Positions 46,027 to 55,133 of a stretch of 64,000 bases of DNA are shown in pieces. Origin of the DNA: Desulfobulbaceae bacterium. Lineage in GTDB: Bacteria; Desulfobacterota; Desulfobulbia; Desulfobulbales; Desulfocapsaceae. The translations under genes and the position numbers were made by a program. Numbering within the stretch: the stretch's first letter is position 1; each line of letters opens with the position of its first letter. The stretch spans positions 1 to 64,000 of the forward strand of contig WSXV01000011.1 of the NCBI GenBank assembly GCA_009773475.1, given 5' to 3'. The notes beneath the pieces are model-generated. The model was given only the letters and a program-made list of their open reading frames with translations, was not told the origin of the DNA and did no database searches.

Positions 46027-47472
46027 TCAGACTGAAAGAGAAGAGTCTATAGCGCCCATCTGATCCCTGCGGGAAGAGAGAAGGGGGGTGATAACTTCAT
46101 GTATGTACTCACTTGTCTGGGCGGCAGCCCGTCCGGTAAACTGAGTGTAGTCACCAACTAAGGCCTGTAGTTCATCCTCAGCAAAAGGGATGCGTGGATC
46201 GTTGCCTAATCGTTGCAATAAGTCATTGTCTCCACCATCTTCTTTTACAACCCTGCCGGCGGCAAGGGAATGTTCCTTGATGACCTCATGCATCTCCTGA
46301 CGACTTTCTCCTTTTTCTACAGCCTCCATAAGAATTTTTTCGGTGGACATAAAAGGGAGTTCCATGCGAAGATGGCGCTCAATCTGCTTTGGAAATACAA
46401 CCATTTGCGATGTGATGTTAACGTAAAGTTTAAGGATGGCATCGGTAAGCAGAAAGGCCTGTGGGATGTCCATACGGCGAATGGCGGAATCATCAAGGGT
46501 GCGCTCAAACCACTGATTGGCAAAAGTGGCGGAAAAGTCAGCAGGGAGCCCCATGAGCTTGCGGGCTAGACCGGTCATCCGTTCCGAGCGCATCGGGTTT
46601 CTTTTGTAGGCCATGGCTGAAGAGCCGGTTTGATTTTTGGCAAAGGGCTCTTCCTGCACCTTGAGATTTGAAAGTAACCTCAAGTCAACCGCGAACTTAT
46701 GTGCAGAAGCTCCTATTCCAGCGAGTGTTTCGGCTAGCTTCATGTCAAGTTTCCGAGGGTAGGTTTGGCCTGTCACCGCGAATACATGGTCAAAGCCAAG
46801 CTTTTTGGCCACCAAAAGATCAAGGTCCCTTACTTTTTGGTTATCACCTTTGAAAAGTTCAATAAAGGTGGCCTGAGTGCCAACCGTTCCTTTGGCGCCT
46901 CTGGCCTTGAGTTGAGCCAGAAACGCATCAATATATTCCAGATCCATGACAAGATCCTGAATATACAGAGTATTCCTCTTACCAACAGTGGTTGGCTGGG
47001 CGGGTTGGTAGTGAGTAAAGCCTAGGGTTGGCAGGTCTTTGTATTTTATTGAGAAATCCGCAAGATTTTGAATAACCTGGAGCAGGGCGCTTCTGACAAG
47101 AGTGAAGGCCTTTTTCTGCACTATCAGGTCGGTATTGCAGACGACAAACTGGGATGTGGCTCCCAGGTGAATAATCCCTTCGGCAGTTGGGCATTTTGTG
47201 CCAAACTCATAAACATGGGCCATGACGTCATGGCGAATTTCCTTTTCCTTGGCGGCGGCTAGATCGTAGTCGATGTTCTCGATATTTGCCCGCATCTGGT
47301 CAAGCATTTCCGGTTTTACGATATCCGTCAGCCCAAGTTCATACTGGGCTTCCGCAAGAGCAACCCAGCATTTCCGCCAGGTGGTGAACTTGGTCTTTTC
47401 TGAAAAAAGCTCCTGCATGTTGCGACTGGTGTAGCGACTGACAAGTGGTTCCTGGTAAATCTCACGATTCAT
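46027..47472 (-). CDS. purB: Adenylosuccinate lyase
   Basis: 481 residues from the ATG at 47472, which has TTGGAGC upstream; an in-frame TTG lies four codons before it, inside the ribosome site. Fumarase-superfamily motifs: RHDVMAHVYEF, HLGATSQFVVCNTDL, TLGFTHYQPAQPTT and the signature GSSAMAYKRNPMRSERM. It acts twice in purine synthesis (SAICAR to AICAR, adenylosuccinate to AMP). Note purH and purN lie 27 kb away, so purine genes are dispersed. Confidence 0.96.
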   Translation of the reverse strand: MNREIYQEPLVSRYTSRNMQELFSEKTKFTTWRKCWVALAEAQYELGLTDIVKPEMLDQMRANIENIDYDLAAAKEKEIRHDVMAHVYEFGTKCPTAEGIIHLGATSQFVVCNTDLIVQKKAFTLVRSALLQVIQNLADFSIKYKDLPTLGFTHYQPAQPTTVGKRNTLYIQDLVMDLEYIDAFLAQLKARGAKGTVGTQATFIELFKGDNQKVRDLDLLVAKKLGFDHVFAVTGQTYPRKLDMKLAETLAGIGASAHKFAVDLRLLSNLKVQEEPFAKNQTGSSAMAYKRNPMRSERMTGLARKLMGLPADFSATFANQWFERTLDDSAIRRMDIPQAFLLTDAILKLYVNITSQMVVFPKQIERHLRMELPFMSTEKILMEAVEKGESRQEMHEVIKEHSLAAGRVVKEDGGDNDLLQRLGNDPRIPFAEDELQALVGDYTQFTGRAAAQTSEYIHEVITPLLSSRRDQMGAIDSSLSV

Positions 47473-47515
47473 GGCGTGCTCCAATATATAAATTAAGATC
47501 AGTGTTGGTTAAGTT

Positions 47516-47547
47516 TCATAAAATGAACGAAAAAATTCATTTTATGA
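47516..47547. repeat. AT-rich inverted repeat between recJ and purB
   Basis: TCATAAAATGAA (47516-47527) and complement (47536-47547) around an 8-base loop. The stem is nearly all A-T pairs, with no T-run outside it, so terminator activity is doubtful. Confidence 0.35.
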
Positions 47548-47708
47548 GGAAGGCTAGCATTGATACCATAAAATGGGCAAAAAAGGAAAGATATCAAGCA
47601 TTACTCAGCAAGCTCCCGGTCCTGCTAAATACATAAAAAAACGCATTCTTAAACAATGTCGCATAATGTGTATTATGTTTAGTTATATATTAATACGGAA
47701 CATCAGCA

Positions 47709-49565
47709 TTATATTGATACTCCCTGTATCTCATTATTGCTTTCTTCTTCAATGGGCTCTCCCCTCTTAGGTTGAGGCTGAATTCCCAGCACCTTTGCTT
47801 CCCAGGTAAGTTTGTCGCGAAAACGATTGGCCATAGGGCTATAGGCAATCATTGGATTTTTATCCGCGCGGAGATGGGTTAAATGTGCTCCCATCTTAAA
47901 TGCTATTCCTTTCCACTTTAGTCCATTTCTCTCAAGGGTAAGTTTTAGATGAAGGTTTTCTGCTCCCATGGTTTTTACGTCAATTGTTGTAGATTTTGTA
48001 GCCAAAAACACTGGGCTGGAGTTTCCTGGCCCGAAAGGTTCCATGAGTTGGAGTTGCAATCCGCAATTCATCGAAGCAAGTTCGTCAATTTCGACTTCCA
48101 TGTCTATCGTTAATAATCTCGTAAAATTATTGATATGCATCTGTTTGCCGATTTCTTTATTCATGTTTTCACGGAACACTTCAAGTTCATTCATGTTAAG
48201 GGTTAGGCCGGCAGCCATTGCGTGCCCACCATATCGTGCCAATAGTTCCGAGCATTGTTCCAGGGCGGCATGCAGATCAACACCCGGGACAGAGCGTCCG
48301 GACCCTTTGAGTATGGTTTGTCCTGCGCTATTTTTTTCTTCGCTAAAAAGGATGACGGGGATTCCAAGGGTTTCAACTAACCTGGAAGCAACAATTCCGA
48401 TAACACCGTGGTGAAATTCTCCGCTCAAAATATAACACTTGTTCGATACGTTATGCTTTGAATGCATGGCCAGCGCCTGTGTATAGACTTCCTGCCCAAT
48501 GGATTTTCTTGTTGAATTTAAATCCAGCAACTTTTGGGCTAGCACCATTGATTCTTGACTGTTTTGGCTCAGTAGTAGTTGAACTGCAAGACCGGCGTCC
48601 GCAAGTCTTCCGGCGGCATTAATCATCGGAGCAAGGAGAAATCCAATGTCTTCGGTCCTGATGTTGCCGTTTATTTTCTTTTGACTATCAAGCAGTCCGC
48701 ATAACCCCAACATGGCACGTATTCCGGTTCTTTTAAGTTGTTCAATCTTTTGCAGCCCCTCTTTCACCAGAACCCTGTTTATGCGTCCTAGCGGAACCAT
48801 GTCAGCGATGGTTCCAAGGGCTACCAGGTCAAGGAGGTCACGTACATCCGGCTCAACTTTTTTTCCATTAAAAAATCCAAGTTCCCGTAATGATTGTCGA
48901 ACTCCGCAAGCCAGGTAAAATGCAACCCCAACTCCGGCCAGTTCTTCTGTGGGGAATTCGCAAGATATCTGCTTAGGGTTCAGTATGGCCTCAGCCGGGC
49001 AAATCTCTTGAGGAGGTTCGTGGTGGTCTGTCACTATGACCTGGTAACCCATTTCCTGGGCCGCAAGGATTTCCTCATGGGCTGATATGCCACAATCAAC
49101 CGTTATCAGGAGTTTTTCCCCGACAATTCTGGTGGTCGCTGAAGATCTTAATAGATCTGTGTGCAGTCCGTATCCATGGGTTATGCGATTGGGGACAACA
49201 TATTGAGCCTCAATGCCAAGGGCTCGAAAAAACGTAACAAGCAGCGCAGTGCCGGTGGCTCCATCCACATCATAGTCGCCCCATATCAAAATTGGCGTCT
49301 TTTTCATCACGGCCTGACTTGCAATCGCAGCTGCCTCGGTCATCCCCTTCATATCTAAGGGATTAGGGAGATTCGCAAGTTTTGGCTCCAGGAAATCTTC
49401 GATATCTTTTTTCTTCTGATAACCTCGTTGAGCGAGCAGTTTGACTGTGATGGGATGCAGATTTTTTTCTTTCGCAATTTGCTGCAATTCAGGGCTTGCA
49501 TCAATTAATGGCAAAACTCTCCACTGCACAGTATCCGTAATATTACATTTAGCTATAATTGACAT
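47709..49565 (-). CDS. recJ: Single-stranded-DNA exonuclease RecJ
   Basis: 618 residues. DHH domain: WGDYDVDGATGTALLV, TVDCGIS, VTDHHEPP (metal-binding Asp/His). DHHA1 and OB-like C-terminal domains follow: GGHAMAAGLT and QLMEPFGPGNSSPVF. It degrades ssDNA 5'-3' in recombination and repair. Slightly longer than E. coli RecJ, with an extended tail. 47 bases separate it from the miaA stop. Confidence 0.95.
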   Translation of the reverse strand: MSIIAKCNITDTVQWRVLPLIDASPELQQIAKEKNLHPITVKLLAQRGYQKKKDIEDFLEPKLANLPNPLDMKGMTEAAAIASQAVMKKTPILIWGDYDVDGATGTALLVTFFRALGIEAQYVVPNRITHGYGLHTDLLRSSATTRIVGEKLLITVDCGISAHEEILAAQEMGYQVIVTDHHEPPQEICPAEAILNPKQISCEFPTEELAGVGVAFYLACGVRQSLRELGFFNGKKVEPDVRDLLDLVALGTIADMVPLGRINRVLVKEGLQKIEQLKRTGIRAMLGLCGLLDSQKKINGNIRTEDIGFLLAPMINAAGRLADAGLAVQLLLSQNSQESMVLAQKLLDLNSTRKSIGQEVYTQALAMHSKHNVSNKCYILSGEFHHGVIGIVASRLVETLGIPVILFSEEKNSAGQTILKGSGRSVPGVDLHAALEQCSELLARYGGHAMAAGLTLNMNELEVFRENMNKEIGKQMHINNFTRLLTIDMEVEIDELASMNCGLQLQLMEPFGPGNSSPVFLATKSTTIDVKTMGAENLHLKLTLERNGLKWKGIAFKMGAHLTHLRADKNPMIAYSPMANRFRDKLTWEAKVLGIQPQPKRGEPIEEESNNEIQGVSI

Positions 49566-49612
49566 TAACTATAATCTTTTAATTGGTATTTTTTGGTATT
49601 TTTATTAAATTG

Positions 49613-50551
49613 CTAGTTTAGCCACAGCTCGATTTTATCGAGAATTAAATCTTGATCCTGAACATCAAACCATTGCAGATCGGTAATTCCATTAAACCAG
49701 GTGTATTGCCGCTTGGCGTAATGCCTGGTGTCGCGCGCGAGGACCCGTTCCGCTTCTGCCATATCCCAGAGATTGTTGATATAGTTGTTCATGTGCCGGT
49801 ATCCGATCGATTGCATGGACTTTAACTCAGGTCCATATCCTCGAGTAAGCAGGTCTCGCACCTCCTGCTCAAAGCCACTTTGTAGCATCAGTCTGGCTCG
49901 CAGGTCAATCCGTTGATAAAGAATTTTTCGATCACAGGTCAGGCCGACCTGCAATATATTGGAAAATTGGGTTTTTTTTAACAGTTGATGGTCTGCGATG
50001 TGTTCCGACCAAGGCTTTCCCGTACCTTGAAAGATTTCCAAGGCACGGATGAGTCTGTGAGAGTCGTTCACACTAATTCTTAGTGCGGAAGAACGGTCTT
50101 TAATGAGCAATTCTTCATGTAGTTTTTGAGGCCCATCGGCGAGCAATCGTTGTTGCAAACTGTCCCGGATTTCTGGGAAATGGCCAATCTCTGAAAAAAG
50201 GCCGTCAATCAACGAGCGCAGATAGAGGCCTGTTCCGCCGGTTAGCAACGGGATCTTTCCCCGATGATGAATGTCTTCGATGACTTGAAGGGCGTCACGC
50301 ACAAAACTTGCGGCATCATACTCCGTGTCCGGGTCAACTATATCAATGAGGTGATGCGCAATCCTTGCCCGTTCTTCAGGGCTGACCTTTGCGGTTCCAA
50401 TATCCATGAAGCGATAAACCTGCATGGAATCTACACTGATGATTTCACCGTTGAAACGTTCTGCAAGGAGTAAGGATAAAGCCGTCTTTCCAATGGCAGT
50501 GGGCCCAACCAGGGCTAGCACCGGCTTGTCAATGGATGGCGGAATACTCAT
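49613..50551 (-). CDS. miaA: tRNA dimethylallyltransferase
   Basis: 312 residues. P-loop GPTAIGKTALSLLLAERF, SVDSMQVYRFMDIGTAKVS, HHLIDIVDPDTEYDAASF, LTGGTGLYLRSLIDG and QSIGYRHMNNYI. It prenylates A37 of tRNAs, the substrate for MiaB. Its start overlaps the stop of the ComEA-like gene by 4 bases. A possible upstream operon is cimA-comEA-like-miaA-recJ. Confidence 0.97.
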   Translation of the reverse strand: MSIPPSIDKPVLALVGPTAIGKTALSLLLAERFNGEIISVDSMQVYRFMDIGTAKVSPEERARIAHHLIDIVDPDTEYDAASFVRDALQVIEDIHHRGKIPLLTGGTGLYLRSLIDGLFSEIGHFPEIRDSLQQRLLADGPQKLHEELLIKDRSSALRISVNDSHRLIRALEIFQGTGKPWSEHIADHQLLKKTQFSNILQVGLTCDRKILYQRIDLRARLMLQSGFEQEVRDLLTRGYGPELKSMQSIGYRHMNNYINNLWDMAEAERVLARDTRHYAKRQYTWFNGITDLQWFDVQDQDLILDKIELWLN

Positions 50552-51042
50552 GGGATCTGCACAAAAGAAAGTTGGGGCGCAAACTGCTTCATCCTGGATG
50601 GCCCAATCCCGGAAACCATAAGCAGATCCTCTGGTTTTGAAAAATAGCCTTTGGTGTTACGCGTCGTAATGATACGATCCGCAAGCTCCGGGCCTATCCC
50701 TGAAATGGTGGTGAGAAGTTCAGCATTGGCAAGATTAACCGGGATTGGTTGAAAAAAGAACGGCGTTATGGCCGCAGGAACGTCTGGAAGCTTTTCATTG
50801 GCTCCATCAATGATCTGTTGATTTGAAATTGATTGGAGCTTGCTTCCATTCCAGAATAAGGTCAGGGCGTTTTGAGATTGAGAGGAGCGCTCGTTTGAAA
50901 ATGTCAGCATCAACAGCCAGCACCAAAAAATAATGCCCAGGAAGAGGAGTACCTCAACCCGGGCATCAGGATTATGTTCAAGAACATCTTTGTTGTGAGT
51001 TGGATGCAAGGAAGATGTTTTACATTTTTTGTCGCAGTTCAT
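50548..51042 (-). CDS. ComEA-like helix-hairpin-helix protein
   Basis: 164 residues. A membrane anchor (about residues 30-48, LLFLGIIFWCWLLMLTF) is followed by a linker and a C-terminal pair of HhH motifs: VNLANAELLTTISGIGPELADRII and LLMVSGIGPSRMKQF. ComEA proteins bind DNA at the membrane during uptake, but many non-competent bacteria have similar small proteins. Start overlaps the end of cimA by 23 bases. Confidence 0.82.
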   Translation of the reverse strand: MNCDKKCKTSSLHPTHNKDVLEHNPDARVEVLLFLGIIFWCWLLMLTFSNERSSQSQNALTLFWNGSKLQSISNQQIIDGANEKLPDVPAAITPFFFQPIPVNLANAELLTTISGIGPELADRIITTRNTKGYFSKPEDLLMVSGIGPSRMKQFAPQLSFVQIP

Positions 51043-52618
51043 CTCGCATCAGTTTGTAATTCATGGAATCAACAAGGGCCTGCCAGGATGCCTCAATAAT
51101 ATTCAACGAGACCCCTACCGTCCCCCACTGCTCATGTTGATCGCGCGATTCGATCAACACCCGCACCTTGGCCCCGGTGCCATGTTCGCCGGAGAGAACC
51201 CGCACCTTGTAGTCGATCAGCTCGACCTCTTGCAAATTAGGGTAGAAATGGATTAAAGCCTTACGCAATGCGCCATCCAAGGCGTTGACCGGGCCATTTC
51301 CCATGGCAACGGTATGAACTTCTTCGCCACCGACCTCGAGGCGGATTGTAGCCTCGGTCTCAGACGGTTGGTCCATGGCGCGTTTACTGTTAAAGGCTCG
51401 AAATCCCTTCAATTGAAAGTAATTTCTTTGGGTGCCAAGGGCACGGCGCATAAGGAGTTCGAATGAGGCCTCAGCCCCTTCGTATTGGAAGCCTTGATTT
51501 TCAAGTTCTTTCAATTCCTTGACGATTGAGGCAATGATGGGGCTGTTATCCTCAAGATTGATTCCAAATTTTCTGGCCTTGAATAGGACGTTGCTTTTTC
51601 CTGATTGATCAGAGATGAGAATGCGGCGGATATTGCCAACCTTCTCCGGCTCAATATGCTCATAGGTAAGCGGGTTCCGCTTCACTGCCGAAACATGAAC
51701 CCCGCCCTTATGGGCAAAGGCAGAGCGACCCACATAAGCCTGATATTTATTGGATGGCAGATTGGCCAGTTCGTCCACCAGTCGAGAGGTTTCGGTAAGT
51801 TTGCCGACCCTCCGGAGCGCCTCGCTGTCGCAGTCCATCTTCAGAGCCAAGGCAGGAATAATGGAAGTCAGATTGCCATTTCCACAGCGCTCACCATATC
51901 CGTTAATGGTCCCCTGGACCTGTCGAACCCCAAGGCTTATGGCCAAAAGCGAGTTGGCCACTGCCGTTTCGGAATCATTGTGGGCATGGATACCAAGATG
52001 GATCTTAGATCCCCGTTCTTTCAGGAAAAGCTGGACCCGTTCAATAATTGGCTGAACCTCATGGGGCAGCATGCCGCCATTGGTGTCACACATGATCAGG
52101 CAGTCGGCGCCTCCGTCAATGGCCTTGCCGAGGGTTGCCAGGGCGTATTCGGGATTTTTTTTGAACCCGTCAAAAAAATGTTCTGCATCATAGAAAAGCT
52201 GGGCCGCATGGGGCCGCAGATAGCGCAATGATTCCTCGATGATGAGCAGGTTGTCGGCAAGCTCAATGCGCAGGGCGTCATAGACATGAATATCCCAGGA
52301 CTTTCCAAAGATGGTAATGACCGGTGTTTTGGCATCGATCAAGGCTTGAAGGTTGGCGTCCTTATCAGCAGCGTTGGCAAACATTCGGGTGGAGCCGAAG
52401 GCCGACAATCGCGCATGCTTGAGGGTTTGGCCCTGCATAGTCTTGAAGAATTCAACGGCCTGGGGGTTGGAGCCGGGCCATCCGCCTTCGATAAAATCAA
52501 TTCCCATCTCATCCAGCTGGCGGCTGATTCGAACCTTGTCGTTTACCGACAGGTTGAAGTTCTCGGCCTGGGTTCCATCACGAAGGGTGGTATCGTATAT
52601 CTCAACTTGTCTAGACAT
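51020..52618 (-). CDS. cimA: (R)-citramalate synthase
   Basis: 532 residues. DRE-TIM family: VEIYDTTLRDGTQAENFNLS at the start, IHAHNDSETAVANSL (metal-binding HxH) and GTINGYGERCGNGN. The C-terminal LeuA-like regulatory domain (about 400-520) is present, where isoleucine feedback acts. It condenses pyruvate and acetyl-CoA for threonine-independent isoleucine synthesis. A homocitrate or isopropylmalate synthase reading is less likely given the NGYGERCGN form. Confidence 0.92.
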   Translation of the reverse strand: MSRQVEIYDTTLRDGTQAENFNLSVNDKVRISRQLDEMGIDFIEGGWPGSNPQAVEFFKTMQGQTLKHARLSAFGSTRMFANAADKDANLQALIDAKTPVITIFGKSWDIHVYDALRIELADNLLIIEESLRYLRPHAAQLFYDAEHFFDGFKKNPEYALATLGKAIDGGADCLIMCDTNGGMLPHEVQPIIERVQLFLKERGSKIHLGIHAHNDSETAVANSLLAISLGVRQVQGTINGYGERCGNGNLTSIIPALALKMDCDSEALRRVGKLTETSRLVDELANLPSNKYQAYVGRSAFAHKGGVHVSAVKRNPLTYEHIEPEKVGNIRRILISDQSGKSNVLFKARKFGINLEDNSPIIASIVKELKELENQGFQYEGAEASFELLMRRALGTQRNYFQLKGFRAFNSKRAMDQPSETEATIRLEVGGEEVHTVAMGNGPVNALDGALRKALIHFYPNLQEVELIDYKVRVLSGEHGTGAKVRVLIESRDQHEQWGTVGVSLNIIEASWQALVDSMNYKLMRDELRQKM

Positions 52619-52767
52619 GGGGGTGGTTTTCGTAATAAATTTTGAGTGATTTTTGGAATGGAGCTTAGCGCTATTTCAAGGAGATCATGATTTAATCAAT
52701 ATTGCAAACAAAACAATCTAACTGATTGTTACAAGGTGTTTTTGACAAAAAAATGAAAGCCTTTATC

Positions 52768-54009
52768 CTACGCTTCTTCAGTGGGAAGATTGACTTTATC
52801 AAGCTCAAAGGCATCATGCAGGGCCCTGATGGCAAGCTCGGTATATTTTTCTTCAATAACACAGGAGACTTTAATCTCAGAGGTAGAGATCATGGAAATG
52901 TTAATCCCCTCTTTGGCGAGGACGCTGAACATAGTGGCGGCAATGCCGGAGTGATTGCGCATCCCCACGCCGACGATGGATATTTTGGTGATGTTGGTGT
53001 CACCCTGTACCTGCTCGGCTCCAATCTTGGAAACAACGTCTTGCAGCAGTTTGAGGGTACGCTCGTAATCGGTGCGCATCACTGTAAAGGTCATGTCTGC
53101 CTTGCCCCGCCCTGCATCCTGATTCTGGATAATCATGTCTACAATGATATCAGCATCGGAGATCGGGGTGAAGATCTTGGCGGCAAGACCGGGCTGGTTC
53201 GGGACTCCAGAAACCGTGATTCTGGCCTCATTTTTGTTGTAGGTAACACCTGAGACGATCATTCCTTCCATTTGTTTATCCTCCTCAACAACCCATGTGC
53301 CTTCTGTTTCAGTGAATGTGGAACGCACGTGAATTGGAACGTTATAACGTTTGGCAAAAGTTACGGACCTAATATCAAGCACTTTTGCTCCCAGACTGGC
53401 AAGCTCCAGCATCTCATCATAGGAAATTCGATCAATTTTGCGGGCCTTGGAACAGATATTGGGATCTGTGGTGTACACGCCTTCTACATCGGTAAAAATT
53501 TCACAGGAGTCGGCCTTTAGTGATGCCGCAAGGGCCACGGCAGTGGTGTCGGATCCTCCCCTGCCCAGGGTGGTGATGTCTCCCAGCTCATTCACCCCTT
53601 GAAAGCCGGCGATGATGACCACCCTGCCCTGCTCTAACTCGGCCAGGATTTTCTCCGAATCAATGGACTCAATACGGGCCTTGGTGTGCACCGAGTCGGT
53701 GAGGATCTTCACCTGATCGCCCAGAAAAGATATGGCATCCCCCCCGGCATGCTTGATGGCCATGGCAAATAGAGCGATGGTCACCTGTTCGCCGGTGGAC
53801 AGCAACATATCCATCTCCCGGGTATCCGGGAATTCCTGCATCTGCGAGGCAAGGGCTACGAGACGGTTCGTCTCTCCTGACATGGCCGACAGAACAACGA
53901 CCATCTGATTTCCCTGGGATTTATATCTGAGCACCCGCTCCGCAACAGCTTTGATCTTCTCTGGACTGCCCACAGAAGTACCGCCAAACTTTTGTACAAT
54001 TAAGGCCAT
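52768..54009 (-). CDS. lysC: Aspartate kinase
   Basis: 413 residues from [19 protein letters not shown] lies about 11 nt upstream, while the open frame beyond is a hydrophobic run without family similarity. Kinase motifs: [37 protein letters not shown]. Two ACT domains follow (about 265-410), so it is feedback-controlled, probably by lysine and/or threonine. No lysine riboswitch is recognised upstream. It starts the large minus-strand block ending at cimA and beyond; 149 bases separate it from cimA. Confidence 0.94.
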   Translation of the reverse strand: MALIVQKFGGTSVGSPEKIKAVAERVLRYKSQGNQMVVVLSAMSGETNRLVALASQMQEFPDTREMDMLLSTGEQVTIALFAMAIKHAGGDAISFLGDQVKILTDSVHTKARIESIDSEKILAELEQGRVVIIAGFQGVNELGDITTLGRGGSDTTAVALAASLKADSCEIFTDVEGVYTTDPNICSKARKIDRISYDEMLELASLGAKVLDIRSVTFAKRYNVPIHVRSTFTETEGTWVVEEDKQMEGMIVSGVTYNKNEARITVSGVPNQPGLAAKIFTPISDADIIVDMIIQNQDAGRGKADMTFTVMRTDYERTLKLLQDVVSKIGAEQVQGDTNITKISIVGVGMRNHSGIAATMFSVLAKEGINISMISTSEIKVSCVIEEKYTELAIRALHDAFELDKVNLPTEEA

Positions 54010-54114
54010 TATCTTTTTTTGCTCCTGTTTTCGGGGAAGATCAAGGGGTAAAACAATGAAATAAAATACGAAAAACCAAAATAAGAGAAGGAAGGCTAAC
54101 CCAATGCCCCCCAT

Positions 54115-54440
54115 TTAAGATTATTATTAAAATGAGGAATTATTTTAAACGTAACCATTAAAATTGCAAGATTTTTTGTGACATGGAGAATGTTGAGTTC
54201 TACTTTCAAGAAGGCTATAGGCCTGATGATTCCAGAGTTGTGTGGCTTGAGTACAACAGGTATGCATTGTGTGCGACTTGTATTATTGGAAGTGATCAGA
54301 TGTGGTGCACGGAATTTGCAAAAGCCTTTAAATCGAGAATATTTTGGTTTGGCATGAACCAATCCGACAGTTCCTGCCAATACGATAAATCATTTTCAGG
54401 CTCCCCCAATATTTATTCTAAATATTAATTCGCAAGCATT
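54115..54440. other. Gene-poor spacer with two overlapping, unconvincing frames
   Basis: The 400 or so bases between the lysC leader and the TetR promoter carry an 81-codon frame on plus (54183-54428) and a 94-codon frame on minus (54096-54380) covering the same DNA. Neither has a ribosome site or a family I recognise. It may be a decayed element. Confidence 0.3.
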
Positions 54441-54478
54441 TTTTTCTTCTTGACTGTTTTGCTGCAATATAATACTAA

Positions 54479-54496
54479 CTGACTGGACAGTCAGTA
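54479..54496. promoter_or_regulatory. TetR-type operator
   Basis: ACTGACTGGACAGTCAGT is a perfect palindrome apart from its central GA, with the TGACTG-N2-CAGTCA layout usual for TetR-family repressors. It lies 26 bases before the repressor's start and just after a TATAAT at 54469-54474, so binding would block transcription of the whole operon, including the repressor's own gene. Confidence 0.8.
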
Positions 54497-54521
54497 TCGA
54501 GTAATTAACACAACGGGCATA

Positions 54522-55124
54522 ATGCAGATGGTAAAGAAATCAAAAAAATCCGAAATTATAGATACTGCCACGATTTTATTTGCCACAAAAGGCTTCACCG
54601 ACACCTCAATGACCGAGGTGGCAAGCCTCACTGGAGTCGTTGGCGCAACTATTTTTTATCACTTTAAAACAAAGGAAGAGCTGTTTATCTCCGTCCTTGA
54701 AAATCTGAAAACAGGTTTGGTGGAAGCATTCACCTTATTTTTTCAGGAAGAACACTTCCCATTAGGGCTGGATATGCTGCTTGGCGCGGTTTCGTATCAC
54801 CTTCATCTTTCGGAAGAAAAAAAGGAGTGGTTTCTCCTGCTTCGTCACCACTACACCCATGAGCTCGCCGTGGCTAATCCAGTTTGCCGCAGGTACCTTG
54901 TCGATATTTACAGCTGTCTGGTCGAGATCTTTGAAAAACCCTTAACCATAGGTCAACAGGATGGTTCGATACGAACGTTGTCAACCAATAAAACCGCCTT
55001 GATTATCTTTGCCATGGTTGACGGAGTCATCCAGCTAGATGATAACAACTTATATAATGCAGGAACTCTTTATAGGGAACTCTTGATCTCCTGCAAAAAC
55101 ATGGTGCAAGCCAGTAACGAATAG
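54522..55124 (+). CDS. TetR/AcrR-family repressor of the SulP-phosphorelay operon
   Basis: 200 residues. N-terminal HTH (about 12-55): IIDTATILFATKGFTDTSMTEVA, VVGATIFYHFKTKEELF. The C-terminal ligand-binding domain is not assignable to a sub-family. Its stop overlaps the ribosome site of the SulP gene (AATAGGTGATG), showing co-transcription. The operator at 54479-54496 suggests autoregulation. The inducer is unknown; in context it may be the transported anion or a metabolite of it. Confidence 0.88.
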   Translation: MQMVKKSKKSEIIDTATILFATKGFTDTSMTEVASLTGVVGATIFYHFKTKEELFISVLENLKTGLVEAFTLFFQEEHFPLGLDMLLGAVSYHLHLSEEKKEWFLLLRHHYTHELAVANPVCRRYLVDIYSCLVEIFEKPLTIGQQDGSIRTLSTNKTALIIFAMVDGVIQLDDNNLYNAGTLYRELLISCKNMVQASNE

Positions 55125-55133
55125 GTGATGTGT

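Noticed and set aside
54183-54428. 81-codon plus-strand frame upstream of the TetR gene
   Set aside because: No ribosome site, overlapped by an equally long antisense frame, and no recognised similarity; kept only as a spacer note.
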